Below, piece after piece: positions 16,837 to 25,291 of a DNA stretch of 35,134 nt. Source of the DNA: UBA685 sp049890115. GTDB lineage: Bacteria > Pseudomonadota > Alphaproteobacteria > Puniceispirillales > Puniceispirillaceae. Location of the stretch: positions 1-35,134 of the forward strand of contig JBMHCC010000022.1 in the NCBI GenBank assembly GCA_049890115.1, given 5' to 3'. The notes beneath the pieces were generated by a model. That model was given only the letters and a program-made list of their open reading frames with translations, was not told the origin of the DNA and ran no database searches. Made by a program: the position numbers and the translations under genes. Every line of letters starts with the position of its first letter. The first letter of the stretch is position 1.

Positions 16837-17874
16837 CTAGTTTTGAAAAGCTGGCATAACATCTGAGATAAAGCGTTTCAGGCTTCTTTTTTGCTGTGCT
16901 CTATCCATGCCCATGCTGGCATAATAGATAAAGGCATCAACACCAATTCCCTGATAGGCCTGTAATTTGGTAATCACCTCATCAGGCGTGCCAAACATAA
17001 GGTTTTCAGCCAGCATCTCAGGGTCAACACGCACATTGCCTTCTAATTGGTCAAGCGGCACTTTTTCAGGAAAACCATTAGTCACATCGCCTGATTTCAT
17101 CATCAAATTACCAAACATAGCTAGGACAGAGCGCACAGCATCAAGAGAAGCTTGTTTATCAGCATCATTGTCATAAACAGATGTATGACGCATCATTGCC
17201 CATTGCCCTTTAAATGGTTTGCCAATTCTGCTTACAGAATCATCCAATCGTTCGCGATAAGCCTCAGCTTCTGAAAATGGCAATGTAAAAGGCCAGCTCA
17301 TGATATTGCATTCTTGTTCGACCGCATAATCAAAGGTAATAGGAGAGCGTGCCGCAACCCATATAGGAACCTCGTCTTGAACAGGCTTTGGACAAGATGT
17401 CGAAGTCGGAAATTGCCAATAAGTCCCCTCATGCGCCACATCACCTTTCCATAAGGCTCTGACCACAGGCAGCATTTCTTGCATATAGCGCCAACCATCT
17501 TTTTGATCTAATCCTGGATGCATGCGGTCAAATTCACGCTGATAAGCACCAGACCCAATGCCAAAATCAAGCCTGCCATCACTGATAAGGTCAATCATCG
17601 CTGCTTCACCAGCAAGATTAATCGGATGCCAATAAGCAGCATTCACCACACCAGCACCAAGGCGGATATTATTCGTATGGGCCGCCCACCATGTCATTAG
17701 CTGGAACGGGTTAGGGGCGATGGTCATTTCAATCGCATGATGTTCTGCTGCCCATGCAATTTCAAAGCCAGCTTCATCTGCCATTTGCACCATTTCAAGC
17801 GTATGATCACGTACCTCTGCCATTGGGCTGGTGTCATCCATACGTTCTAAGTTAATTGCTAAGTGAAATTTCAT
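16837..17874 (-). CDS. Luciferase-like (LLM class) flavin-dependent oxidoreductase
   Basis: A 345-residue TIM-barrel monooxygenase of the bacterial luciferase superfamily; these use reduced FMN supplied by a separate reductase. Characteristic segments are FEIAWAAEHHAI (about residues 36-47), NIRLGAGVVNAAYWHP (69-84), MIDLISDGRLDFGIGSGAYQ (about 93-112) and the C-terminal SLKRFISDVMPAF. The start ATG at 17874 is preceded by AAGAAGAG, 15 bases after the aldehyde dehydrogenase stop. RutA and other ring-opening members share the fold, but this protein could also be an aldehyde or sulfonate monooxygenase. No flavin reductase gene is in the window. Confidence 0.87.
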   Translation of the reverse strand: MKFHLAINLERMDDTSPMAEVRDHTLEMVQMADEAGFEIAWAAEHHAIEMTIAPNPFQLMTWWAAHTNNIRLGAGVVNAAYWHPINLAGEAAMIDLISDGRLDFGIGSGAYQREFDRMHPGLDQKDGWRYMQEMLPVVRALWKGDVAHEGTYWQFPTSTSCPKPVQDEVPIWVAARSPITFDYAVEQECNIMSWPFTLPFSEAEAYRERLDDSVSRIGKPFKGQWAMMRHTSVYDNDADKQASLDAVRSVLAMFGNLMMKSGDVTNGFPEKVPLDQLEGNVRVDPEMLAENLMFGTPDEVITKLQAYQGIGVDAFIYYASMGMDRAQQKRSLKRFISDVMPAFQN

Positions 17875-17889
17875 AGTGGTTATCTCTTC

Positions 17890-19368
17890 TTAACGTGGCT
17901 GGAACGGGTTGGCGATTGGGTCATCTGACATGTTCATCCAAACAGTTTTTGGCCTTGTATAATCCCACAAGGCCTGAAATCCAGCTTCTCTGCCATGGCC
18001 AGATTCTTTAATGCCGCCAAATTCAGCGATTGGCGAAATAGCACGATAGGTGTTGACCCAGACAATGCCTGCTTTGATATCACGTGATAGGCGCAAAGCA
18101 CGGCTGTGATTGGTGGTAAAGATACCAGCTGCCAGTCCAAAATCACTATCATTAGCTAGCTCTAGCGCTTCTTGTTCATCTGAAAAACGCATCACCGCTA
18201 GCACAGGGCCAAATAATTCCGTTTTGACAAGGCTCATATCTGGTGAAGGACAGTCAATGATGGTTGGTTGATAATAAAGACCGTCTAATCTGTCTTCAGT
18301 CTTGCCGCCTGTGAGGATTGTGCCACCTTCTTGTTCTGCCAATGCCACCTGTTCGGCAATGAGTGCCATCTGGCCTGCGGTGCATAAAGGCCCCATTTCG
18401 GTATCATCATCTTGTGGGTCACCAAGTTTAATTCCATTGGCAATTTTGACCAGCTTTTCCAAGAACTCATCTGCGATATCTTCATGAAGATAGAGGCGCG
18501 ATCCTGCGACACAGCTTTGGCCAGAGGCTGCAAATATGCCAGCAACACAGCCATTGACCGCGCTTGTCATATCAGCATCATCAAAAACAATGAAAGGTGA
18601 TTTCCCGCCTAGCTCCAATGATAATTCAGCAAAATTTTCAGCTGAATTATGAATAATATGACGTGCTGATTGTGTGCCGCCTGTAAAAGCAATGCGCGCA
18701 ATATCTGGGTGGGTTGTTAAAGCCTTGCCACAAGGGTCACCAAAGCCTGTAAGGATATTAATCACACCATCAGGGATGCCAGCTTTGGCCACTAGCTTGC
18801 CAAATTCCAGCAAAGGTGCACAGCCATGCTCAGAGGCCTTCAGGATAATGGTATTGCCAGTTGCCAAAGCAGGGCCAATTTTTGTTGCGCTCAGGAAAAT
18901 CTGTGAATTCCAGGGGATGATCGCAGCGATAACACCAAGAGGCTCTCTTTGCGTGAAAACAAACATATCTGGTTTATCAATCGGCAGCGTTTCACCATTC
19001 AGCTTGTCAGCTGCCCCACCAAAAAAGCGCAAATATTCTGCAATATAGGTGCATTGCCAGCGTGTTTCTTTGAACATCTTGCCAGTATCGATGGTTTCAA
19101 TGCGCCCAATCGCTTCAGAATGCTCTGCTAGCAAGTCAGCAAGGCGGTTCAGGCATTTGCCACGTTCTGTTGCGGTCATCTTGCCCCAAGGCCCGTCAAG
19201 TGCTGCTTTGGCTGCTGCCACCGCATCATTCACATCATCAGCTGTCGCAGCTGGAAAACTAGCCCAATTTTGCTTTGTTGCGGGATTGAAGCTTTCGAAC
19301 TGCTCACCATTGCTGGCGCCAACCCATTTGCCGCCAATTAGCATTTCATAGCGTACTAATTCTGCCAT
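17890..19368 (-). CDS. NAD(P)-dependent aldehyde dehydrogenase
   Basis: A 492-residue member of the classical aldehyde dehydrogenase superfamily. Catalytic Cys286 (ASGQSCVAG), general base Glu252 (LELGGKSPF) and Asn154 (IPWNSQIF) are all present. The size and the GGIKESGHGREAG end point to the betaine-aldehyde/hydroxymuconic-semialdehyde group, but the substrate is not readable. A GGAGG lies just before the ATG at 19368. It leads a four-gene minus-strand operon with the luciferase-like oxidoreductase, the DUF1185 protein and the hydrolase, and probably oxidises the aldehyde formed by those enzymes. It is not needed for the neighbouring lig pathway. Confidence 0.9.
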   Translation of the reverse strand: MAELVRYEMLIGGKWVGASNGEQFESFNPATKQNWASFPAATADDVNDAVAAAKAALDGPWGKMTATERGKCLNRLADLLAEHSEAIGRIETIDTGKMFKETRWQCTYIAEYLRFFGGAADKLNGETLPIDKPDMFVFTQREPLGVIAAIIPWNSQIFLSATKIGPALATGNTIILKASEHGCAPLLEFGKLVAKAGIPDGVINILTGFGDPCGKALTTHPDIARIAFTGGTQSARHIIHNSAENFAELSLELGGKSPFIVFDDADMTSAVNGCVAGIFAASGQSCVAGSRLYLHEDIADEFLEKLVKIANGIKLGDPQDDDTEMGPLCTAGQMALIAEQVALAEQEGGTILTGGKTEDRLDGLYYQPTIIDCPSPDMSLVKTELFGPVLAVMRFSDEQEALELANDSDFGLAAGIFTTNHSRALRLSRDIKAGIVWVNTYRAISPIAEFGGIKESGHGREAGFQALWDYTRPKTVWMNMSDDPIANPFQPR

Positions 19369-19420
19369 CTGCCCCTCCGCATAGTAGTATCACCGTCCAA
19401 GGTGGCAGAAAGCAGGCATT

Positions 19421-19466
19421 TTGAAAAACAAAAACACGACCTCAACTGATGTAATTTTACCATCAG
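19421..19466 (-). terminator. Possible terminator downstream of the RND operon
   Basis: Read on the minus strand after the RND stop at 19508, CTGATG (19461-19466) pairs with CATCAG (19446-19451) across a short AT-rich loop, and two T-runs follow at 19424-19436. The stem is only six firm base pairs and the T-runs start about ten bases later, so this is a weak candidate. The same 139-base gap (19369-19507) must hold the promoter of the aldehyde dehydrogenase operon, which I could not place. Confidence 0.35.
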
Positions 19467-19507
19467 GCGAGAAAGCAGGTCTCGTCAGCTCATACTCACA
19501 TCTGAAA

Positions 19508-22500
19508 TCAGCTTGTTCGTGCTGTGCTAGTATGTGCTTTTACATCTGGCTTGCGAAACCGGCTTATAAGGGCTGTGCGCCATCTGGCAAGGCGACTATC
19601 CACATTTGCTCCTAAAACCAATAGAGCAGGGGTAAATAGCAAAGTTAAGATTGTCGCAAAGCTAAGTCCACCTGCGATTGTGCTAGATAAATCCGTCCAC
19701 CATTGCGAAGATGGTGCACCAACCAAAATTGACCTATCGGCAAATTGAATAGTTAGCTCAAACACCATTGGCACAAGCCCCAAAATGGTCGTCACAGCTG
19801 TTAGGATAACAGGTCTGAAACGTGCTAGGCCTGCATGAAAAGCAGCATGTCTGGCAGCATAGCCTTTGCGCCTGAATTCATTATAGGTATCAATCAGAAC
19901 AATATTATTATTCACCACAACACCAGCTAGCGCGATGATGCCAAGGCCAGACATCACAACACCAAATGGCCGTTGCATCAACCAGAAGCCAAGGAAAACG
20001 CCGCCTGAGGATAAGATAATCGCTGACATGGTCACAAAGGTCTGCCAGACAGAATTAAATTGGATCATCAAAACAAGCATCATCAGACATAGTGATAAGG
20101 CAAAGGCAGAGCCTAGGAAATTTTGAGTCTCCTCAATATCTTCATTTTCACCGCCAAAGGCTGTTTGAGAATTGCCAGCTAGCTGGATGGTTTCGATTTC
20201 AGCCTGTAAATCGGCAATCAGCGTTGCTGGCAATAAGCCTTCTTCGACATCAGCATCAATGTAATAAAACCGTCTGCCATTCAGTCGTTGAATATCGCCG
20301 CCCTTTGGTTGCGGGATTAATTTGGCAAAGACAGATAAAGGAACATAATCGCCATTATTGGTTGGGATACGTAACTCTTCCAGACGGTCAAGATTGCGCT
20401 GTCCACGCATAAAGCGCAAACGAATATCAAGTTCATCATCTGAATCATCAGGCCGATAATCAGAAATATCAATGCCTTTTGTAATCATCTTGACCATTGT
20501 GCCGATGGAATCAATCGAAACGCCATGACGCGCTGCTTCATCACGGTCAATCTGAATGGTCCATTCAATACCTGGTAAAGGCCGGCTGTCAGTAATATCA
20601 ACAAAGCCGCCCATTTCCTGCATGATGGCAATCACCTCAGCAGTTGCTTTGGCAGCATCATCAAGATTATCATTGAAGATCTCAATATGAATTGGCTGGC
20701 CACCACCTGGCCCATCTTGCTGTGCCTGAATGTTAATTTCAACACCAGCTAGCCCATCAAGACGCGAGCGCATTTCATCCATCAGATTATTAGCTGGTGC
20801 CCGATATTGCCAATCATCAAAAACAGTACGAATAAAGCCAATGGAATCAGCGGCTTCCTGTCCACCTGGCGGTGCTGTTTTAGCATATTTGGCAGAGATA
20901 CCCCCTAGATCAAGAATGCGTCTTTCAGCTTGCTGAACCAGAGAATCTTTTTCTTCAGCAGCTAAATCACCACGTGAGAGGATCTGAACAACGGCCTGTT
21001 CAGGTTCAATATCTGGGAAGAAGCTGACACCAAGGCCAGCTGAAAAATAAACGCCGAATGAAAAGGCCATAAAGCCCCCAACAGCGACCACCACCATAAA
21101 AGGATAACGTATCGCCTTTTTTAATATCCAGCGATAGCTTCGCGGGGCAGAGCGATGTGCTTTTATTTGTGTGCCTGTTGGTGCTTTTTTGCCAATCAGA
21201 CCGCCTAGGACCGGCACAAAGACAAGTGCCATTACAAGCGAGGCTGATAACACACAAATCACCGTGATTGGCAGATATTTCATAAAGCTGCCAACAATAC
21301 CTGGCCAGAATAGCAATGGTAAAAATACCATCAAAGTTGTAATAGCAGAGGCGATAATCGGCCATGCCATCCGCATAGCACCCTCACGATAAGCCTGTTT
21401 TCGGGGCACAGATTGCCCAATGCGCCTATCAGCATATTCAGTTGTGACAATCACCCCATCAACCAACATGCCAGCAACCAAAATCAGCGAAAATAGGACA
21501 ATGATATTCATCGTCACACCTAAATTGGCTAAAATGGTAATGCCGATCAGAAAACTACCTGGGATGGCAAGGCCAACTAATGCGGCATTACGCAAGCCAA
21601 GGCTTGCGACAATCACCACCATCACAATCACAACAGCAGCTGTGACATTATTGCCTAAATCACTTAGCAATGTGCGAACGGTATTGGAATCATCATAGAG
21701 ATAGCTGACACTGACATCGCCTGGGATAAGGGCTGTTTCAGCATCAATAACAGCTCTTGCGCCTTCGACTACTTCTAAAATGTTAGAGCCAACGCGCTTT
21801 TTTACATCAAGTACGATTGAGCTTTGCCCATTTACACGTGACCAGCTATTAGCATCATCAAAGGTTCGTCTAACTGATGCAATGTCACTAAAGTTAATAG
21901 ATGTGCCATCAGCAATTTTAATAGGCATTGTGGCCAAATCATCAAGGCTATCAATCACCCCTGGCACTTTCACCACTAGGCGGCCAGCACCTGTGTCAAT
22001 CGCACCAGCAGTCACAAGCTGGTTATTCGCTGCGACTAATGAGATAACAGTTGCTGGATTTAACCCATAGGATTCCATCGCGCTAGCATCTATCAGGATT
22101 TCGATAATCTCTTCACGATTGCCGCCAATATCCACTTCTAGGACGCCGTCAACAGCTTCAATTTTATCTTTGAGATCACGTGCTGCAAAAACAAGAGTGC
22201 GTTCATCAACAGGGCCATAAAGTGCTGCTGTTAATATTGGGAATAAGGCTAGCGAGATTTCTTCAACCTTTGGGTCATCAGCATTAGCCGGTAAATCAGC
22301 TTTCGCATCATCAACAGCTTTGCGCACATCTTCCAGCACCAGATCAATATCTTCACCAGCTAGAAACTCTAGCGTAACTGAGGCATAACCTTCTGTTGCG
22401 ACAGATGTCATCTTGTCAAGGCCAGCCACAGAACGAAGCTGTTTTTCCAGCGGTTTTATCAACAGCTTCTCAGCATCAGTTGGCGATATGCCAGAATAGC

Positions 22501-22651
22501 TAACAGAGGCATAAGCTACAGGGATTTCAATATCTGGATTGGCTTCTTTTGGTATCGTGTTCCAAGCATTCAGCCCGACAAACAAGATAATGATCAGCAT
22601 AAAGACAATCGCAACAGGGCGCGCAAAGGCAGCCTGGATGATCGCATTCAT
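19508..22651 (-). CDS. RND-family efflux transporter, AcrB/HAE-like inner-membrane pump
   Basis: A 1047-residue proton-driven efflux pump spanning the inner membrane, with the expected duplicated layout of six-helix bundles and two large periplasmic loops (about residues 35-330 and 560-850). The N-terminus (AFARPVAIVFMLIIILFVGLNAW) and the motif NIIVLFSLILVAGMLVDGV in TM4 are typical. At the proton-relay site AcrB has two adjacent Asp residues; here only Asp398 is present, followed by Gly399. This VDG form occurs in other RND branches and need not mean loss of function. The ATG directly follows the stop of the fusion-protein gene with no gap. No outer-membrane TolC-like gene is in the window, so that partner must be elsewhere. 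Substrate unknown. Confidence 0.92.
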   Translation of the reverse strand: MNAIIQAAFARPVAIVFMLIIILFVGLNAWNTIPKEANPDIEIPVAYASVSYSGISPTDAEKLLIKPLEKQLRSVAGLDKMTSVATEGYASVTLEFLAGEDIDLVLEDVRKAVDDAKADLPANADDPKVEEISLALFPILTAALYGPVDERTLVFAARDLKDKIEAVDGVLEVDIGGNREEIIEILIDASAMESYGLNPATVISLVAANNQLVTAGAIDTGAGRLVVKVPGVIDSLDDLATMPIKIADGTSINFSDIASVRRTFDDANSWSRVNGQSSIVLDVKKRVGSNILEVVEGARAVIDAETALIPGDVSVSYLYDDSNTVRTLLSDLGNNVTAAVVIVMVVIVASLGLRNAALVGLAIPGSFLIGITILANLGVTMNIIVLFSLILVAGMLVDGVIVTTEYADRRIGQSVPRKQAYREGAMRMAWPIIASAITTLMVFLPLLFWPGIVGSFMKYLPITVICVLSASLVMALVFVPVLGGLIGKKAPTGTQIKAHRSAPRSYRWILKKAIRYPFMVVVAVGGFMAFSFGVYFSAGLGVSFFPDIEPEQAVVQILSRGDLAAEEKDSLVQQAERRILDLGGISAKYAKTAPPGGQEAADSIGFIRTVFDDWQYRAPANNLMDEMRSRLDGLAGVEINIQAQQDGPGGGQPIHIEIFNDNLDDAAKATAEVIAIMQEMGGFVDITDSRPLPGIEWTIQIDRDEAARHGVSIDSIGTMVKMITKGIDISDYRPDDSDDELDIRLRFMRGQRNLDRLEELRIPTNNGDYVPLSVFAKLIPQPKGGDIQRLNGRRFYYIDADVEEGLLPATLIADLQAEIETIQLAGNSQTAFGGENEDIEETQNFLGSAFALSLCLMMLVLMIQFNSVWQTFVTMSAIILSSGGVFLGFWLMQRPFGVVMSGLGIIALAGVVVNNNIVLIDTYNEFRRKGYAARHAAFHAGLARFRPVILTAVTTILGLVPMVFELTIQFADRSILVGAPSSQWWTDLSSTIAGGLSFATILTLLFTPALLVLGANVDSRLARWRTALISRFRKPDVKAHTSTARTS

Positions 22652-23944
22652 CTAGTTTGCCTCCTCAATTTTATAGCGCACAGCCTCGCCCTCACTCAGG
22701 AAAGCCTGTCCATCTGCTAGGATAATATCGCCATCAGCTAGGCCAGAAATATAGGCAAGATTGCCATCAGTTCGCACCAACGTTACCGGTATGATTGAAA
22801 CAGTTTCATCACTGCTAACAATTTTGGCGGTAAGCTGGCCATTACCATCAACATTCAGATGAGCTGGCGAAATCCGAAACGCTTTCACATCATCAATATT
22901 AATGCTGGCTTCTGCACTCATGCCAGCACGCAAGCTGCCAGATTTATTTTCAAGCAGAACCTCAACATCAAATGTACGTGTGGCCTGATTGGCAGTTGCA
23001 GCAATTTTGTGAATTTTTCCTGTAAAATCACCTTTCCCACTAATGGTGACATCAACCTGATTGCCAATGGCGATATCAGAGATGCGCATTTGCGGAACAG
23101 GCACAGTGACAATCAAATCCTGCAAACCAAGCAGATGTGCCACAGGTCCATTTTCAGGTGCTAATTCACCAATCTCAACAAAAATCTCTTCCAGCCAGGC
23201 ATCTTGTGGTGCTGTGATGGTGGTAAAATCAGCTTGCTCAGCTAGTGCTGCTAGACGGGCATCAATGGTTTTTAACACTGCATAAGAGGCTGATACTTCT
23301 TTGTCTTCTGATTGCGATTGCAATTCAAATAAACGTGTCTCAGCAGCGCGTAATTGCGCTCTTTGATTTGATAAGGTTAATTCTGTCTGAAGGCCTCGTT
23401 CCACCAGTTTTTTGGTGGTGTCAAAATTCTTCTGAACAGCGTTTAATTCTGCTTCAGCAGCTGAAAGCTGTGATGCTAATGTGCCTGTCGCACCAAAGCG
23501 GCGTTTGACATCTTCATAAGAGGCAAGGGCTGCTTGCCTGTCAGCTCTGGCAGCTGCGATATCTGCTTCAATCGTACCTTTGTCAAGTTCTAAAATGACA
23601 TCACCAGCTTTTACCCAGCTACCTTCAGATGCTGTTATGGCTGTGACGATGGCACGCCTGCGGCTGGTAACAGAAACATCAAAAGCAGTGCTTGTCACGC
23701 CGCTGGCTCTGATCTGCAAAGGCACTGTTTCATTTGTGACAGACAGGGCACGGATGGTTAATTTGCTAACCGGGCTTTCTGTCTCATCATTGCTTGCCTC
23801 TATCGTCTCTTCAGCTTGGATAGAAGCAGCCGCATTTTGCGCCTCGCCGCTAAACAAATCATCCGAGACCATCCAACCAATGACGCTTGTTGCAATGAGA
23901 AATGCCCAAATATAAGAGCCCCGCACTTTCATTCGCATTTTCAT
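22652..23944 (-). CDS. RND efflux membrane fusion protein (HlyD/AcrA type)
   Basis: A 430-residue periplasmic adaptor linking the RND pump to an outer-membrane channel. An N-terminal membrane anchor (about residues 10-28, SYIWAFLIATSVIGW) is followed by a low-complexity linker, a lipoyl-like half (TAITASEGSWVKAGDVILELD), a long helical hairpin (about 130-235, with repeated Ala/Glu/Gln heptads) and the second lipoyl/beta-barrel part ending in GLADGDIILADGQAFLSEGE. There is no lipobox, so it is anchored by the uncleaved helix. The start ATG at 23944 has only a weak AGG upstream, and further Met codons follow two and four codons later. It is the first gene of the efflux operon; its 182-base upstream gap contains the hairpins at 24044-24113. 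Confidence 0.9.
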   Translation of the reverse strand: MKMRMKVRGSYIWAFLIATSVIGWMVSDDLFSGEAQNAAASIQAEETIEASNDETESPVSKLTIRALSVTNETVPLQIRASGVTSTAFDVSVTSRRRAIVTAITASEGSWVKAGDVILELDKGTIEADIAAARADRQAALASYEDVKRRFGATGTLASQLSAAEAELNAVQKNFDTTKKLVERGLQTELTLSNQRAQLRAAETRLFELQSQSEDKEVSASYAVLKTIDARLAALAEQADFTTITAPQDAWLEEIFVEIGELAPENGPVAHLLGLQDLIVTVPVPQMRISDIAIGNQVDVTISGKGDFTGKIHKIAATANQATRTFDVEVLLENKSGSLRAGMSAEASINIDDVKAFRISPAHLNVDGNGQLTAKIVSSDETVSIIPVTLVRTDGNLAYISGLADGDIILADGQAFLSEGEAVRYKIEEAN

Positions 23945-24043
23945 GAGAAAACCTGCCTAGATTTTAGAGAATAACTTCTTCAAAAAGACGATGCGCAATC
24001 ACCCTTTTGAAATTGCAAGCATGATAGCATAAAGACGCGCAAT

Positions 24044-24113
24044 AAAAAAGGGCAGGGGAAAAGGCTCCCTTGAACTATTTCCCCAAGATTAAATCCCAGA
24101 GATTAGTTCAAGG
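24044..24113 (-). terminator. Two overlapping hairpins plus T-run (terminator or attenuator)
   Basis: On the minus strand, hairpin A pairs CCTTGAACTA at 24113-24104 with TAGTTCAAGG at 24077-24068, a perfect 10-bp inverted repeat. Hairpin B pairs GGGGAAA (24084-24078) with TTTCCCC (24061-24055), and five bases later a run of six T follows (24049-24044). The 3' arm of A lies in the loop of B, so the two are unlikely to coexist. B with the T-run looks like a terminator and A like its competitor. It follows the permease remnant and precedes the efflux operon, so it may simply end the old permease transcript or attenuate read-through into the pump genes. Confidence 0.55.
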
Positions 24114-24126
24114 AAGCTTCTTTGTA

Positions 24127-24426
24127 TTATTCTTTATCTGGATCTGGTAATGCCAAATTCAAAATGATGGCAATCACCGCTGCTGGCAATAAGCCAGATA
24201 CAGCAAGTGTCCTGAGTGTGCCAGATAGATGCTGTACTGCTTCAGGGACAAGCTGCAAGCCAAAGCCAACTGTTAAGGAAATGGCAAAGATCAGCAAGTT
24301 ACGCTTGTTCCAATTCACAGTTGATAAGATTGTTACCCCAGCAGAGGCCACCATCCCAAACATCACAATGACCGCACCGCCTAATACCTCAATAGGCACG
24401 GTTGAGATAGCCGCGCCAATTTTTGG
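24127..24426 (-). pseudogene. NCS2-family xanthine/urate-type permease, C-terminal remnant
   Basis: About 99 codons of the C-terminus of a nucleobase:cation symporter-2 permease. The conserved block PKIGAAISTVPIEVLGGAVI leads into VMFGMVASAGV, then two membrane segments and a short charged tail ending at TAA. Full members have about 430-500 residues, so roughly the N-terminal three quarters is gone. Homology stops at the Pro codon at 24424-24426; upstream on this strand come puuD antisense sequence and, within a few codons, an in-frame TAG. The surviving part has no frameshift. It cannot fold as a transporter. The loss is shared with puuD at the same point, which suggests one deletion across a divergent gene pair. 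Confidence 0.85.
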
Positions 24427-25291
24427 ATGGCTTGGCTATGATGTTCTGTGCCGTTCACGCCTTGGCAATTCGCCAACAAGCTTGATGCTAGCATTATATG
24501 TCATCTTAATAGGGCTGGCTTATCTACTTGACCAGATTTTTACAGGCAGAGCGGCGTTTTTGCATTTAGGTGCCGTTACAGCCACTATCATGTCATTTAA
24601 TGTGTTGTTTATTATCATTCCTAATCAGAAAATTGTGGTTGCTGAGTTAAAAGCTGGCAAAGTGCCAGATGCCAAATATGGCCAAATAGCCAAATTACGC
24701 TCAACGCATAATAATTATCTCACCTTGCCTGTGATTTTCTTTATGCTGTCTAATCACTATCCCTTGTCACATTCAACTGATTATAGCTGGCTGATTGCAT
24801 CTTTGGTGTTTTTAATGGGCGTCTCTATTCGTCATTATTTTAATAGCCGTCATGCCAGAGTTGGGAATCCTGTTTGGACATGGGCACTAACAGCTGGCTT
24901 ATTTGTGATTATCATCTGTTTGTCTTTGGCGCCTTTATTTAAACAATCATCAGATGAGCTTGTTTTGATAGAGTCTGGTGCAGAACGCGAAATATCATCA
25001 CCATTTGAACAAAAGCTAGCTGATTTTCATAGATTTGAAGATGTGCGTGATATTATAGAGGCGCGCTGTACTGTCTGTCATACTGAAGAGCCCTATTTTG
25101 GTGCGATACGCTGGCCACCAAAGGGACTAATTTTAGATACAGAAGGTCAGATTATCACATCAGCCTATCAGATTATTACACAATCTGTGCTATCTGATGC
25201 GATGCCGCCTGGTAATGCCAGCTATATGGAAGCAGAAAAGCGTGCATTGCTATTAGATTGGTATCGGCACGCTTTTTCAGCTGCTAAATAA
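24425..25291 (+). pseudogene. puuD: Urate oxidase (hydroxylase) PuuD, 5'-truncated remnant
   Basis: About 288 codons of the membrane-bound, cytochrome-containing urate oxidase that converts urate to 5-hydroxyisourate. Homology begins at GWLGYDVLCRSRLG (from 24425) and runs without a frameshift through several membrane segments, including FLHLGAVTATIMSFNVLF and the conserved RSTHNNYLTLPVIFFMLSNH. It ends in the C-terminal cytochrome c domain with the haem motif CTVCH at 25067-25081. The first 100 residues or more, including the start and several helices, are missing. The reading frame continues open to the left, but only across the antisense strand of the permease remnant, so the resulting 389-codon frame is an accident of the join. 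Its end overlaps the convergent FAD oxidase by 8 bases. Confidence 0.85.

Noticed and set aside
19391..19404. CACC-GTCCAA-GGTG inverted repeat upstream of the aldehyde dehydrogenase gene.
   Set aside because: The stem is only four base pairs, with no T-run and no second copy, so it is within chance expectation.
24122..25291. An open frame of 389 codons that could be read as a novel membrane cytochrome protein with a new N-terminus.
   Set aside because: Its first 100 codons are only the antisense strand of the NCS2 permease remnant; real homology starts at the PuuD segment near 24425.
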